Shown piece by piece: positions 7,043 to 15,527 of a stretch of 21,788 nucleotides of DNA. Below the pieces are notes generated by a model. That model saw nothing but the letters and a program-made list of their open reading frames with translations. It did not search any database and had not been told where the DNA came from. A program made the position numbers and the translations under genes. The stretch spans positions 1-21,788 of the forward strand of contig CAYUBI010000028.1 of the NCBI GenBank assembly GCA_964443005.1. Direction: 5' to 3'. Position 1 is the first letter of the stretch; every line of letters begins with the position of its first letter. Source of the DNA: CAYUBI01 sp964443005. Lineage in GTDB: Bacteria > Margulisbacteria > Riflemargulisbacteria > GWF2-35-9 > CAYUBI01.

Positions 7043-8593
7043 ATGATAAACGAAAAGCTATTAATATATTTCTTTTTTATTTTACTTTTTTTGGGGTTCT
7101 TCATTATCGTGTTGCTTTGCTTTTATCTTTATCGATTAACCAAAACCAACAAACAATTACGTGCTGCTAATACTCAATTATCTATATCAAACAGTGATAT
7201 AAAACAACAGTTATCAATTAAAAATGAGACGCTTAATTCGATTGAAAAAACGGCAAATCAATGTACTGTTCTCATTAATATTAATGAATTAGCGCAGTGT
7301 GTCCAAGCAGTTACAGAAGCCATTACTACTGTAGCCAAACAAACGAGTACGCAATATGAATATTTAAATTCAATCCAAAAACATTTGAATGAAGTTCAGA
7401 ATTTTATAAATAATGTATCTGATAACGTTAATGGTCAATCAATTTTTTTACAAATTACTGTTGAAATGATTCACCAAATCAATACAAGTTTAACCGAACA
7501 AATAGCATCTATTCAAACTCAAAAAGAAGATGCAGATCGAATTAAATCAACAATTACGCAAATATTAGACTTTATTCAGGGAATTGGTGCTCAGTTTGTT
7601 CTATTGTCCAATACGTCGGAATCAACTATGAAATTAGCGCAACACGGTGAGACAATATTGGATAATACTGTACATGGATTTGAGAAAATTGCAGAAACAG
7701 TTAACGAAATTGCAGCACGAGCCGAAGTCTTTGGCCAAAACTCTTATCGTATTGTTGAAATTATTAAAGTAATAGATGAAATTTCTGCTCAAACTAATTT
7801 GCTTTCACTTAATTCTGCAATCGAAGCTGCACGAGCAGGCGAGCATGGCCTTGGTTTTGCTGTTGTATCTAACGAAATTCGGGTTTTGGCAGAGCGAACA
7901 GGGCAAGCCACAAAGGAAATTTCAAAATTAATTGATGAAACACAAAATGAAACACAAGAAATAATTAAAGGGATGGAATTTGGCGCAACTGAAGTTAAAC
8001 AAGGGCTTCAATTAATTCAGCAAACTAAGAAGTCATTTTGGGATATTTTTAATCATCTTAAAGAAATGGTTGTACAAATTCGCAAAATGGATGGTGATTC
8101 TAAAAATATTCATTCTGTTAGTTTAGCTGCTAATGAAAGTATTCAACATATTTATAACATTATTGAAAACAATCATAAACTGATCGAAAATAATGCATTA
8201 AATATGCAAAATGTCTTTAGCACTATTGAGGAAGTTGGAAAAAATGGTTCTGAGAGTTTAAAAACAACTGAGGAATTAAAAAATCGTTTTTTGACAACTG
8301 CAACAACTGCAACAACAACAATGAAACTGGCTCAAGATAATGCTTCGTGCGCGGAAGAAGCTTCTCATTCTTCAGAAGAAATGGTAGCAACAATCGATAT
8401 TATGAAAATTCAAATTGATCAGTTATTTAAAGTTATTCGCGTTTCTGATACTTTATCTGAAATAGTGAACCTGAATGTTTCAAAAATACCGAGCATTAGC
8501 GTTATGAATAACAAGAGCGGACACGGAAGCCTCGGGGAGCATCATATAGGTTTCAGTCAACGAAACGCCGATATGCTTGCTCGGCTCAATTAA
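7043..8593 (+). CDS. Methyl-accepting chemotaxis-type protein without extracytoplasmic sensor
   Basis: One strong N-terminal membrane segment (about residues 7-30, LIYFFFILLFLGFFIIVLLC) is followed directly by a long cytoplasmic coiled coil with no periplasmic loop, HAMP or PAS domain that I can see. The signalling hairpin tip is classical: IDEISAQTNLLSLNSAIEAA near 243-262, then RAGEHGLGFAVVSNEIRVLA. This is the region that binds CheA/CheW in the family. It follows the 74-aa gene by five bases and lies in the FIST transcription unit, so input probably arrives inside the cell. A low-complexity Thr/Ala patch (TTATTATTT) lies near residue 420. The last 38 codons run antisense through the conserved 3' end of metH, so the natural C-terminus may have been extended by loss of a stop. 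Confidence 0.9.
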   Translation: MINEKLLIYFFFILLFLGFFIIVLLCFYLYRLTKTNKQLRAANTQLSISNSDIKQQLSIKNETLNSIEKTANQCTVLININELAQCVQAVTEAITTVAKQTSTQYEYLNSIQKHLNEVQNFINNVSDNVNGQSIFLQITVEMIHQINTSLTEQIASIQTQKEDADRIKSTITQILDFIQGIGAQFVLLSNTSESTMKLAQHGETILDNTVHGFEKIAETVNEIAARAEVFGQNSYRIVEIIKVIDEISAQTNLLSLNSAIEAARAGEHGLGFAVVSNEIRVLAERTGQATKEISKLIDETQNETQEIIKGMEFGATEVKQGLQLIQQTKKSFWDIFNHLKEMVVQIRKMDGDSKNIHSVSLAANESIQHIYNIIENNHKLIENNALNMQNVFSTIEEVGKNGSESLKTTEELKNRFLTTATTATTTMKLAQDNASCAEEASHSSEEMVATIDIMKIQIDQLFKVIRVSDTLSEIVNLNVSKIPSISVMNNKSGHGSLGEHHIGFSQRNADMLARLN

Positions 8594-11500
8594 ATTCCAT
8601 AGTTTAGTTTGATCTTCCAAATTTGGACATGCAGAATATCCAAAAGAATAGCGCTTACCTTGATAATTACCTTTAAGAATATCTTCTTTGTTTTGATGTA
8701 AAGGCGTCAGACCCCATTCATTCCGAATTTTTGCGTGCACAAACTCGGCAAAGGCTTCTGCAGTTTCTAATCCTAATGCAAAGAGGATATGAGCATTTAC
8801 ATATTCGCCCATATTAATCCATTGTTTTGCGAGCTCAGCAATGCCTATTCCAGCTGTAGCAACGAAAAATGCAACAGAATCTAAATTTGTTGCAGACACA
8901 TAATCCGCCAAACACAGTCTTGCGCCAGAATCTTGGCGAGGAAAAATAAAACGTTCAATAATTTTTTGACCTTCATGATCAAAAATCAAGAGTTCTTGAC
9001 CCTGTGATTTTGCAGAAAAAAATTGATAAATTGCTTTGGGCTTAAATAAATCTTCATTTGCAATTCGCTCTTTAACTCGCTCTACCTGATCAACTAGCTT
9101 TTTAGCTTTTGGATCATTAGTTGCTAATGCTTGATGAAAATTTCCACGATAGCCTAAATGATGATTATAGATCATTGTTTCGTTCAAAAAAGGCCAAATA
9201 TCCTGCAGTTGCCCTTCAATAATCATTGGATTATGATGAGGCGTTATTATATTCTTAATCGGCTTAGCACTAGCAGTCAATTCCATAGCAATAGCTAATC
9301 CAGCCATTGCGTCTTTGCAGTAATAAACAGATCCATTATAAGCTGTTGCGATTCGAGTTTGTGTAAATGTTTGAGACAATGCTGCACCCCCCACTAATAA
9401 AGGTACTGATATTCCAGCAGCTTTTAAATCATGAGCCGTTGTTTCCATTTGCAAGGCTGATTTTACTAAAAGCCCGCTCAAGCCAATTAAATCTGGATTA
9501 TGTTTCACACAAGCAGCAACAATGTTTTCAGCATCGCATTTAATACCAATATCAATAACCTTGTAACCATTATTTGAAAAAATGATATTAACTAAATTTT
9601 TACCAATATCGTGAACATCACCTTTAACAGTTGCTAGCAGCATCGTTGCTCTGCTAGAATTCTGAGTTTGGTCCATAAATTGTTCAAGATACGTTACTGC
9701 AGCTTTCATAACTTCTGCTGATTGCAGTACTTCAGCTACAATTAATTGATTAGCATTAAAAAGCTGGCCTACTTTAGCCATACCTTGCAATAATAAACCA
9801 TTTACCAATTCTAAAGGCGCATAAGTTTTTAGTCCAATATCCATGGTTTCTGTTAAGTATTCCTGAGTTCCCTCAATCAAATGTCGATTAATTCGATCAG
9901 GTAAAGATAATGTTTCCCAATGAATGAATACAGTTTGCGCAACTGTCTTTTTCTCTCGATAAAAAGCCACAAATGCGGCAATGGGATCTTGTCCTTGATT
10001 AAATAGTAAATGATCACAGAGTTGTTTTTCCTCATGTGAGAGACTTGAATACCGTCGTATTTTTTCTACATGAACAATTGCAACATCAAGGCCAGCTAAG
10101 GTACAATGATATAAAAATGCACTATTCAAAGCTTCACGCCCAGCAAGCGGCAATCCAAATGAAATATTTGAAATTCCAAGAACTGTTTTACATGCTGGAA
10201 ACGTTTGTTTAATTAAGCGAATCCCTTCAATTGTTTCTTTGCCAGAACCTAGATATTTTTGATCTCCAGTAGCGCATGGGAAAACCAGTGGGTCAAATAA
10301 AATATCGATTTCAGCAATATTGTACTGCGTTTGTAGAATAGTATAGGCGTCTTTTGCTATAGCAAGTTTTGATTCTGCAGTTAGCGCCATGTCATCTTTG
10401 ATACAACCCACTACGACTGCAGCACCATAATGTTTAACTAATGGCATCAACTCATGCAATGTTTTTCCATCGTTTTCCAAATTTATCGAATTTAAAACAC
10501 ATTTCCCTTGTATTAATTGAAATGCAATTTCAACTGTTTTTGGGTTTTGAGAATCAATCATTAAAGGTATTTTAACCACTTTAGCTAATCGCGATACGAC
10601 TTCATATATATCAGCAATTTCATCGCGATCAGGATTTGATACACAAATATCAATAATATGCGCGCCATTTTTAATCTGATTTCGTGCTACATCTGCTGCA
10701 GCATCAAATTTTTGTGCTGAAATTAAATCTTTAAAAGCACGAGAACCAATTACATTAGCACGCTCGCCAACAAAATAAGGGCGTTCATCAGAGCTAAGAT
10801 ATAAGGTTTCAAGACCTGCTAATGCTGTTAATTCATTTTTGCTAACATTTATCCGTGCTTTTGAAGGCAAGGAAGCTATGACTTCCTGTAATCGTGAAAT
10901 ATGTTCAGGTGTTGTTCCACAACAACCACCAACAATGTTCAGCCATCCATTAACCAGGTATTCTTCGATTATTTTACTAAATAATGCGGGTGTTTCCTGA
11001 TAATTTCCATTAGCATCTGGCATTCCTGCATTTGGAACTAATGCGATTGGAAATTGAGATACAGTAGCTAATCTGTGAATATGAGTTTTCATTTGAGCCG
11101 GGCCCATTGCACAATTAATGCCAAAATAAAGCGGTTTAATATGTTCAAGCGAGTAATACACAGCTTCAATATCTTGCCCAGCAAGCATAGTCCCTGTTGC
11201 CTCAATTGTAACTGAAATTGCAATTGGCAATGATTTGCCAACATCGCGAAATGCTTCTGAAATTCCGCAATACGCAGCTTTTAGATTTAGCGTATCCATA
11301 GCGGTTTCTAATAACAAATAATCACATCCGCCATTGATGAGTGGTATTGCTTGACTACGATAACTTGCAATTAATTCGTTAAAGGTAACCCCACCGGTTA
11401 ATGATAGTGATTTTGTTGTAGGGCCCATTGAACCTGCCACAAATCGTGGCTTTATTGATGTTGAATAAACTTTACAGGCTTTTTTCGCTAACTGAGCAGC

Positions 11501-11797
11501 AGCAAAATTAATCTCATATGCTTTTGATTCAAGATTATAATCCAAAAGAACTAACGGCGTTGCACCAAATGTATTTGTTTCAATAATATCAGCTCCAGCT
11601 TTCAAATAGCTTTCGTGAACCAGCGTAACAATATCTGGCCGTGTTAATACCAGATGCTCATTACATCCGTTATATTTTTCTCCGCCAAAGTCATTAGCTG
11701 ACAACCCTTGTTGTTGCAGTAAAGTACCCATACTGCCGTCAATCAGTAAAACTCGATTAGCTAAAGCTTCATGAATAGAAGATGTATTTTTTCGCAT
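8480..11797 (-). CDS. metH: Cobalamin-dependent methionine synthase MetH
   Basis: MetH transfers a methyl group from 5-methyltetrahydrofolate via cobalamin to homocysteine. All modules are present in 1105 residues (E. coli 1227). The homocysteine domain (about 8-320) has zinc ligands Cys229 (GINCAMGP) and Cys292-Cys293 (VGGCCGTT). The pterin domain (about 340-600) has VGERANVIGSRAF and IPLMIDSQNP. The four-helix cap is at about 630-730. The B12 domain has the cobalt ligand His729 in GDVHDIGKNLV, with GLSGLL and LVGGAAL. The AdoMet reactivation domain (about 900-1105) ends with GYSACPN and LTETYMMLPEASVSA. This last domain is shorter than in E. coli, as in many anaerobes. The start MRKNTSSIHEAL fits family length, but no SD precedes it; a promoter ending six bases before the ATG predicts a leaderless mRNA. 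The 3' end overlaps the MCP gene by 114 bp. The gene indicates B12 use. Confidence 0.97.
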   Translation of the reverse strand: MRKNTSSIHEALANRVLLIDGSMGTLLQQQGLSANDFGGEKYNGCNEHLVLTRPDIVTLVHESYLKAGADIIETNTFGATPLVLLDYNLESKAYEINFAAAQLAKKACKVYSTSIKPRFVAGSMGPTTKSLSLTGGVTFNELIASYRSQAIPLINGGCDYLLLETAMDTLNLKAAYCGISEAFRDVGKSLPIAISVTIEATGTMLAGQDIEAVYYSLEHIKPLYFGINCAMGPAQMKTHIHRLATVSQFPIALVPNAGMPDANGNYQETPALFSKIIEEYLVNGWLNIVGGCCGTTPEHISRLQEVIASLPSKARINVSKNELTALAGLETLYLSSDERPYFVGERANVIGSRAFKDLISAQKFDAAADVARNQIKNGAHIIDICVSNPDRDEIADIYEVVSRLAKVVKIPLMIDSQNPKTVEIAFQLIQGKCVLNSINLENDGKTLHELMPLVKHYGAAVVVGCIKDDMALTAESKLAIAKDAYTILQTQYNIAEIDILFDPLVFPCATGDQKYLGSGKETIEGIRLIKQTFPACKTVLGISNISFGLPLAGREALNSAFLYHCTLAGLDVAIVHVEKIRRYSSLSHEEKQLCDHLLFNQGQDPIAAFVAFYREKKTVAQTVFIHWETLSLPDRINRHLIEGTQEYLTETMDIGLKTYAPLELVNGLLLQGMAKVGQLFNANQLIVAEVLQSAEVMKAAVTYLEQFMDQTQNSSRATMLLATVKGDVHDIGKNLVNIIFSNNGYKVIDIGIKCDAENIVAACVKHNPDLIGLSGLLVKSALQMETTAHDLKAAGISVPLLVGGAALSQTFTQTRIATAYNGSVYYCKDAMAGLAIAMELTASAKPIKNIITPHHNPMIIEGQLQDIWPFLNETMIYNHHLGYRGNFHQALATNDPKAKKLVDQVERVKERIANEDLFKPKAIYQFFSAKSQGQELLIFDHEGQKIIERFIFPRQDSGARLCLADYVSATNLDSVAFFVATAGIGIAELAKQWINMGEYVNAHILFALGLETAEAFAEFVHAKIRNEWGLTPLHQNKEDILKGNYQGKRYSFGYSACPNLEDQTKLWNLIEPSKHIGVSLTETYMMLPEASVSALVIHNANARYF

Positions 11798-11803
11798 TTA
11801 CAA

Positions 11804-11832
11804 ATTATATGAGATTTATGAAAGCTTGTCAT
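11804..11832 (-). promoter_or_regulatory. metH promoter, predicted to give a leaderless transcript
   Basis: On the minus strand ATGACA (11832-11827, five of six) is followed by 17 bases and a perfect TATAAT (11809-11804). Only six bases (TTGTAA) separate the -10 from the metH ATG, so transcription should begin at or within a base of the A of the start codon. Confidence 0.7.
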
Positions 11833-11864
11833 TGATAAATTTGCTATGAAAAATTAGTTTTGAT

Positions 11865-11893
11865 TTGACAAATGAAGCTTTAATCGGTAATCT
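11865..11893 (+). promoter_or_regulatory. Candidate rmlB promoter
   Basis: A perfect TTGACA (11865-11870) is followed by 17 bases and TAATCT (11888-11893), a weak -10. It is divergent from the metH promoter. Both promoters carry AAGCTT just downstream of the -35 box, giving an imperfect inverted arrangement (TGACA...AAGCTTT on each strand). Confidence 0.45.
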
Positions 11894-11916
11894 TAGCGCA
11901 ACTAAGGAGCATTATT

Positions 11917-12969
11917 ATGGCTGAAACATGGTTGGTTACAGGTGGCGCAGGTTTTATTGGAGCTAATTTTATTCATTATGTTCTTTCCAATCGATCAGAT
12001 GTTCATCTTATTAATCTGGACAAACTGACGTATGCTGGAAATTTAGAGAATCTGGACTCTGTAGCCAAAAATTCTAATTATCATTTTGTTAAAGGAGATA
12101 TTACAGACGTTAATCTTGTTCAAGCTATTTTTTCAGGCAAACAAGTTGCAACACTATGTCCGTGCAAAGTAATTCATTTCGCTGCTGAATCGCACGTAGA
12201 TCGTAGCATTAATGATGCAAGTCCTTTTGTGATTACAAATGTTTTAGGTACTCAAGTGCTGCTAGACGCTGCTAAACAGGCTTGGGAAACAAATGGAGTA
12301 TATTCTAAGGACTATCGGTTTCTTCATGTATCAACTGACGAAGTTTTTGGTTCTCTCGGTGAAACTGGATATTTCACAGAAACAACACCGTACATGCCTA
12401 ATTCCCCGTATAGTGCGAGCAAAGCTGGTAGTGATATGCTAGTCCGTGCTTTTGTGCACACACATCATTTTCCAGGAATCATTACCAATTGCTCAAATAA
12501 TTATGGTCCATATCAATTTCCTGAAAAATTAATACCACTAATTATTCATAATATTATTCACAAAAAACCATTACCTGTTTATGGCAAAGGCCAAAATACA
12601 CGTGATTGGCTCTTTGTAAAAGATCATTGTAATGCGCTTTTAACGATTTTAGAAAAAGCTGCACTCGGAGAACGTTACAACATTGGTGGCCATAATGAAT
12701 GGAAAAATATTGATATCGTTCAACTTTTGTGTGATCAGGTTGATAATCAGTTAGAACGAAAAAAGAATTCGCGAAACTTAATTACTTATGTTACAGATCG
12801 TAAAGGTCACGATTTTCGCTATGCTATTGATGCTAATAAAATTGAAAAAGAATTAGGATGGAAACCTATGTATACGTTTGAAACAGGAATCCACGAAACA
12901 ATTACTTGGTATCTTGAACATCAAGATTGGTTAAAAAATGTAACTTCTGGTGAGTATCAACGGAATTAA
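11917..12969 (+). CDS. rfbB: dTDP-glucose 4,6-dehydratase RmlB
   Basis: This enzyme converts dTDP-glucose to dTDP-4-keto-6-deoxyglucose with bound NAD, the second step of dTDP-rhamnose and related deoxysugar synthesis. The 350 residues match the family length. It is an extended short-chain dehydrogenase: the NAD motif GGAGFIG is near residue 8, LDKLTYAGNLENL follows, the active-site Thr-Asp-Glu lies in HVSTDEVFGSLG, and the catalytic Tyr-x3-Lys lies in YSASKAGSDML. CSNNYGPYQFPEKLIPL and GQNTRDWLFVKDHC are substrate-side signatures. AAGGAG precedes the ATG by about seven bases. It is transcribed divergently from metH and followed closely by nadD. rmlA lies nearby on the opposite strand; rmlC and rmlD are not in the window. 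Confidence 0.96.
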   Translation: MAETWLVTGGAGFIGANFIHYVLSNRSDVHLINLDKLTYAGNLENLDSVAKNSNYHFVKGDITDVNLVQAIFSGKQVATLCPCKVIHFAAESHVDRSINDASPFVITNVLGTQVLLDAAKQAWETNGVYSKDYRFLHVSTDEVFGSLGETGYFTETTPYMPNSPYSASKAGSDMLVRAFVHTHHFPGIITNCSNNYGPYQFPEKLIPLIIHNIIHKKPLPVYGKGQNTRDWLFVKDHCNALLTILEKAALGERYNIGGHNEWKNIDIVQLLCDQVDNQLERKKNSRNLITYVTDRKGHDFRYAIDANKIEKELGWKPMYTFETGIHETITWYLEHQDWLKNVTSGEYQRN

Positions 12970-12979
12970 GCATACATCT

Positions 12980-13558
12980 ATGCTGAATGATATTGTTCTT
13001 TTTGGCGGAACATTTAATCCTATTCATAATGGGCATTTAGCTGTTTGTAGCTATCTTTTTGAAAAAGGATATGCATCGAATATTTTGCTTATGCCTAACA
13101 TGAAAAATCCCTTAGGCAAACTGCCGCTGTTTTCTGCAAAAGATCGATTGGCTATGATTCAGCTGGCTATTCAAGCAAATACTAAAATAAGTGTTAGTGA
13201 TTATGAGCTAAATAAAACTGGACCTTCGTATACAATTGACACAGTTGAATTCATCAAAAAAACACAAGCTCCTGTAGCCTTAATTATTGGAGATGACATT
13301 TTAAATGACTTTCATCGTTGGCATCGACCTATTGAGCTTCTGCATCTGCTTAATCAACTGTATATTATGCGTCGAATATCAGATTCAGAAATTATGCTTC
13401 CAGATATTTTTACGGCTGTTAGCAATAAAATAACGCTGATCCCGAATCCATTATGGCAGATTTCATCAACTAAAATTCGTAGCGCATTACACAAGCACAA
13501 AAATATTAGTGATTGGGTACCAAACCTTGTCGCAGATTATCTTCGGAAAATAGGGTAG
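12980..13558 (+). CDS. nadD: Nicotinate-nucleotide adenylyltransferase NadD
   Basis: NadD adenylates nicotinate mononucleotide to deamido-NAD in NAD biosynthesis. The N-terminal FGGTFNPIHNGHL carries the nucleotidyltransferase HxGH signature, and ISSTKIRSAL near the C-terminus is the ISSTxxR motif. VALIIGDDILNDFHRWHRP is the conserved middle segment. ATG 12980 (192 residues, ten bases after the rmlB stop) is preferred; a GTG at 12950 would add an atypical extension overlapping rmlB. SD is weak, so coupling to rmlB is likely. The gene ends at TAG, and its last 53 bases overlap the 3' end of the convergent fcl gene. Confidence 0.94.
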   Translation: MLNDIVLFGGTFNPIHNGHLAVCSYLFEKGYASNILLMPNMKNPLGKLPLFSAKDRLAMIQLAIQANTKISVSDYELNKTGPSYTIDTVEFIKKTQAPVALIIGDDILNDFHRWHRPIELLHLLNQLYIMRRISDSEIMLPDIFTAVSNKITLIPNPLWQISSTKIRSALHKHKNISDWVPNLVADYLRKIG

Positions 13559-14609
13559 GCGATTGCGAAAATCGTTCATAGACTCGTTGTATTCCGTCTT
13601 TTAATGAAATGGTATGATGCCATCCTATTGAATGTATTTTGCTAACATCTTGTAGTTTTCGCTGCGTTCCATCGGGTTTATTAATATTAAATATTAGTTC
13701 ACCCTTAAACCCGATTATTTTTTTTACTAATTCTGCAAGCGCTTTAATGGATATTTCTTCTCCAGTTCCAATGTTGAAAAAATCGTTACCATGATAATGA
13801 TTCATTAAATAAATACATGCTTGTGCCATATCATCTGAGTGCATCAATTCTCGAAATGGTGTTCCTGTACCCCAAATTTCAACAATGATGTTGGTTGAAA
13901 TCTTTCGAATTCCTAATTTATCAAGAAACTTCAACCATTCAGATTGACTCATCAATTTTGGCTGAATCAATTGCATGGGATACATTAAAAAATTATCAAT
14001 GATGCCATTAAAATCATTGGATTCGAGTAATTTCCCCAAATGAATTTTCCGAATAAGTGCAGGTAATACATGGCTATTTTCTAAATTATAATTGTCACCA
14101 GGTCCATAAAGATTGGTTGGCATTACAGACATAAATTTTGTACCATATTGTTGGTTGTAGTAATAGCACATTTTTAGACCTGCTATTTTTGCTATTGCAT
14201 AAGCCTCATTAGTAGACTCAAGCTGTCCAGACAATAAATAGTCTTCTTTCATAGGTTGCGGACATAATTTCGGATAAATACATGAACTTCCGAGGAAAAG
14301 AAGCTTTTTTACTCCATGTACGTAAGCATTATGAATAATATTATTTTGTATCATTAAGTTTTCATAAATAAATTGTGCTGGGTAAGTGCTATTTGCATGA
14401 ATTCCACCAACTTTTGCAGCTGCTAAAAACACATACTCGGGTTTCTCCTTTTCAAAAAAGTCAATCACTGCGGATTGATCAATTAGATTCAGTTCGTTAA
14501 ATGAACGCGTAACAAAGTGATTATATCCCTGCGCTGATAAGTTGCGCATCAGTGCAGAACCTACTAGCCCTAAATGGCCAGCTACATAAATTTTAGCGTT
14601 TTTTTTCAT
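13506..14609 (-). CDS. fcl: GDP-L-fucose synthase (long form)
   Basis: Fcl epimerises and reduces GDP-4-keto-6-deoxymannose to GDP-L-fucose with NADPH. The 367-residue protein has the NADP motif VAGHLGLVGSAL, the active-site SSCIYPKLCPQPMKED, and the catalytic Tyr-x3-Lys in EAYAIAKIAGLKM. MPTNLYGPGDNYNLENSHVL is the substrate loop. It is about 50 residues longer than E. coli Fcl because of an insertion between HVLPALIRKIHLG and VEIWGTGTPFRELMHSDDMA; a longer form with an insertion here is known in several phyla. The ATG has a GAGGA box. It follows rmlA by 18 bases and is the last gene of the fibre/sugar operon. Its partner Gmd, which makes the substrate, is not in view. Confidence 0.93.
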   Translation of the reverse strand: MKKNAKIYVAGHLGLVGSALMRNLSAQGYNHFVTRSFNELNLIDQSAVIDFFEKEKPEYVFLAAAKVGGIHANSTYPAQFIYENLMIQNNIIHNAYVHGVKKLLFLGSSCIYPKLCPQPMKEDYLLSGQLESTNEAYAIAKIAGLKMCYYYNQQYGTKFMSVMPTNLYGPGDNYNLENSHVLPALIRKIHLGKLLESNDFNGIIDNFLMYPMQLIQPKLMSQSEWLKFLDKLGIRKISTNIIVEIWGTGTPFRELMHSDDMAQACIYLMNHYHGNDFFNIGTGEEISIKALAELVKKIIGFKGELIFNINKPDGTQRKLQDVSKIHSIGWHHTISLKDGIQRVYERFSQSPTLFSEDNLRQGLVPNH

Positions 14610-14627
14610 ATAATCCTCAATAGGAAT

Positions 14628-15512
14628 CTAGTTGTTTTTTTCTAAAGCGACTTGCGTTAGATATTCACCATACGTGCTTTTACTTAATCGTTTCGCATGA
14701 ACTAAAAGCTTTTCCCATGAAATTAATCCTGTACGAAAAGCAACTTCCTCAATGCAACCAATTTTTAACCCCTGTCGTTTTTCAATTACTTCAATGAAAT
14801 TTGATGCTTCTAGAAGACTTTCATGCGTGCCTGTATCCAGCCATGCATATCCGCGCTGCATCAGTTCAACTTTTAACAATTTTTTATCTAAATACGTTTG
14901 ATTAACTGTTGTAATTTCTAATTCACCCCGATCTGATGGTTTAATTTTCTTAGCAATGTTAACTACAGAATTAGGATAAAAATATAACCCAACCACTGCA
15001 TAATGACTTTTGGGTTGCTTTGGTTTTTCTTCTAATGAAAGTGCGCATCCAGATGCATCAAAATCCACAACACCGTAACGTTCTGGATCATTCACGTAAT
15101 ACCCATAAACTACGGCTTTTTGATCACAGTTAACAGTTTTAATGCTTTGTTTTAATAAACCAGTTAAATTATTTCCATAAAAAATATTGTCTCCCAAAAT
15201 TAAACATACTGAGTCAGCTCCAATAAAGGATTCCCCCAAAATAAACGCTTGAGCAAGACCATCAGGAGAAGGTTGTTCCACATAATTCAGTTGAAGACCT
15301 AAATCATCACCGTTTCCCAATAGTTCGATGAAACGAGGCAGATCTTTTGGCGTAGAAATAATCAAAATTTCACGAATTCCTGCTAGCATTAATGTAGATA
15401 GAGGATAATAGATCATAGGTTTGTCATAAACTGGAAGCAATTGTTTACATATACATTGTGTTGCAGGAAACAAGCGCGTACCACTTCCACCTGCAAGAAT
15501 GATTCCTTTCAA
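14628..15512 (-). CDS. rfbA: Glucose-1-phosphate thymidylyltransferase RmlA
   Basis: RmlA makes dTDP-glucose from dTTP and glucose-1-phosphate, feeding RmlB. The 294 residues match the family. GGSGTRLFPAT is the nucleotide-binding loop, KQLLPVYDKPMIYYPLSTLM the following signature, and LGDNIFYG, EKPKQPKSHYAVVGLYFY and RGELEITTVN are all typical. The start is TTG 15512-15510: AGGAG lies six bases upstream and the usual MKGIILAGG N-terminus begins there, so no ATG start is needed. The gene ends at TAG at a normal length, showing that TAG is a working stop in this genome. It is 15 bases after the barrel gene and apparently co-transcribed with it. Confidence 0.96.
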   Translation of the reverse strand: MKGIILAGGSGTRLFPATQCICKQLLPVYDKPMIYYPLSTLMLAGIREILIISTPKDLPRFIELLGNGDDLGLQLNYVEQPSPDGLAQAFILGESFIGADSVCLILGDNIFYGNNLTGLLKQSIKTVNCDQKAVVYGYYVNDPERYGVVDFDASGCALSLEEKPKQPKSHYAVVGLYFYPNSVVNIAKKIKPSDRGELEITTVNQTYLDKKLLKVELMQRGYAWLDTGTHESLLEASNFIEVIEKRQGLKIGCIEEVAFRTGLISWEKLLVHAKRLSKSTYGEYLTQVALEKNN

Positions 15513-15527
15513 TTAAGTCTCCTATCC

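Noticed and set aside
12950..12979. GTG start for nadD overlapping rmlB
   Set aside because: It adds ten residues before the usual N-terminus, whereas ATG 12980 begins just before the FGGTFNPIH motif.
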